A stretch of DNA of 6,451 nucleotides from Anaerolineae bacterium (GTDB lineage: Bacteria > Chloroflexota > Anaerolineae > B4-G1), in assembly GCA_030612185.1 (NCBI GenBank), contig JAUWOI010000260.1, forward strand, positions 1 to 6,451. The letters are read 5' to 3'. The notes under the pieces are model-generated. The model had not been told where the DNA came from and made no database searches. It was given only the letters and a program-made list of their open reading frames with translations. Positions 6,274 through 6,451 of this stretch are shown one piece after another. The position numbers and the translations under genes are program-made. Numbering within the stretch: the first letter of the stretch is position 1; each line of letters opens with the position of its first letter.

Positions 6274-6301
6274 TTGTACTCCAAATCAGCACCGTCGGCA
6301 A
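6273..6301 (-). promoter_or_regulatory. Promoter of the PASTA kinase gene
   Basis: On the minus strand TTGCCG (6301-6296) and TACAAT (6278-6273) are separated by exactly 17 bases. The -35 matches TTGACA at four of six positions and the -10 matches TATAAT at five of six. The predicted start near 6266 gives a leader of about 60 bases containing the heptamer array. Confidence 0.6.
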
Positions 6302-6309
6302 GGATTGCC
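6297..6309. promoter_or_regulatory. Inverted repeat joining both -35 boxes (candidate operator)
   Basis: GGCAA (6297-6301) and TTGCC (6305-6309) are perfect inverted arms around GGA. The left arm lies in the -35 of the kinase promoter and the right arm in the -35 of the lipid-kinase promoter. A protein bound here would cover both. It could also simply be the result of two similar -35 hexamers facing each other. Confidence 0.4.
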
Positions 6310-6332
6310 AAAGAGAAAAGGCGTGTTATAAT
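6305..6332 (+). promoter_or_regulatory. Promoter of the lipid-kinase gene
   Basis: TTGCCA (6305-6310, five of six matches) and a consensus TATAAT (6327-6332) are spaced by 16 bases. TG at 6324-6325 adds an extended -10. This is the best-matching promoter in the window. The predicted start at about 6339-6340 is only two or three bases before the ATG at 6342. Confidence 0.75.
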
Positions 6333-6341
6333 CCCGCCAGT

Positions 6342-6451
6342 ATGAAGGCCCGTATGATCTACAATCCCACCGCCGGTCCCCGGGACGCTCGGCGTGCCCT
6401 GAAGCGCGTTCGCTCTCACCTGAAGCGCCGTGGATGGTCGGTTGAGTTACA
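6342..6451 (+). CDS. Diacylglycerol-kinase-family lipid kinase, N-terminal fragment
   Basis: Only 36 complete codons are inside the window; the gene runs off the + end. The N-terminus MKARMIYNPTAGP carries the NPxAG signature (residues 8-12) that opens the DAGK catalytic fold of YegS/DgkB-type lipid kinases and sphingosine kinases. It is followed by a helix rich in Arg and Lys (14-30) and then the next strand, the usual Rossmann-like order. Such enzymes phosphorylate diacylglycerol or related lipids at the inner membrane face. No Shine-Dalgarno is seen before the ATG, but a strong promoter places the RNA start almost at it, so translation is probably leaderless. The substrate cannot be told from this fragment, and an NAD-kinase-like relative cannot be wholly excluded. 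Confidence 0.8.
   Translation, partial: MKARMIYNPTAGPRDARRALKRVRSHLKRRGWSVEL

Overview
The window is a GC-rich bacterial chromosomal segment with four genes. From the 5' end these are a long-chain acyl-CoA synthetase (+), an FtsH AAA+ membrane protease (-), a membrane-spanning PASTA Ser/Thr protein kinase (-), and the first 36 codons of a diacylglycerol-kinase-family lipid kinase (+, cut by the window edge). The kinase ends in a beta-rich module whose sequence style (W-x-A ... VFVHL-D ... P-T-x-W-PG ... DLP-G-Y-L ... Y-P) is one I associate with Chloroflexota (Anaerolineae-like) extracellular proteins. Together with the PASTA kinase and an Ala/Pro-rich FtsH tail, this makes a Chloroflexota origin the best guess. 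It is an inference, not a proof.

Layout. Bases 1-146 are a T-rich leader ending in a strong Shine-Dalgarno site for the acyl-CoA synthetase (147-1871). Bases 1872-2218 separate two convergent genes. They hold three back-to-back hairpins directly after the synthetase stop, a perfect 12-bp stem that can terminate transcription from both sides (2081-2108), and a possible 28-codon ORF whose GTG overlaps the ftsH stop. ftsH (2219-4162, GTG start) has its own leader with a perfectly duplicated extended -10 box and a hairpin just upstream of the ribosome binding site. The kinase gene (4277-6205) lies 114 bp upstream of ftsH on the same strand. Between the kinase and the lipid-kinase gene (6342->6451) is a compact 136-bp divergent promoter region. 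Its two -35 boxes are arms of one inverted repeat, and an array of six 7-bp repeats falls in the kinase leader. The lipid-kinase transcript looks leaderless.

How they may work together. Three of the four products concern the membrane or its lipids: fatty-acid activation, lipid phosphorylation, and membrane-protein quality control. The fourth is a transmembrane sensor kinase. No shared operon is proven. The kinase and ftsH could be partly co-transcribed, while the divergent promoters suggest that the protein kinase and the lipid kinase could share a regulator. No mobile element, CRISPR array, tRNA or rRNA was recognised. The core genes are familiar families; the less usual content is in the kinase architecture, its Cys-for-Arg catalytic-loop change, and the intergenic DNA.
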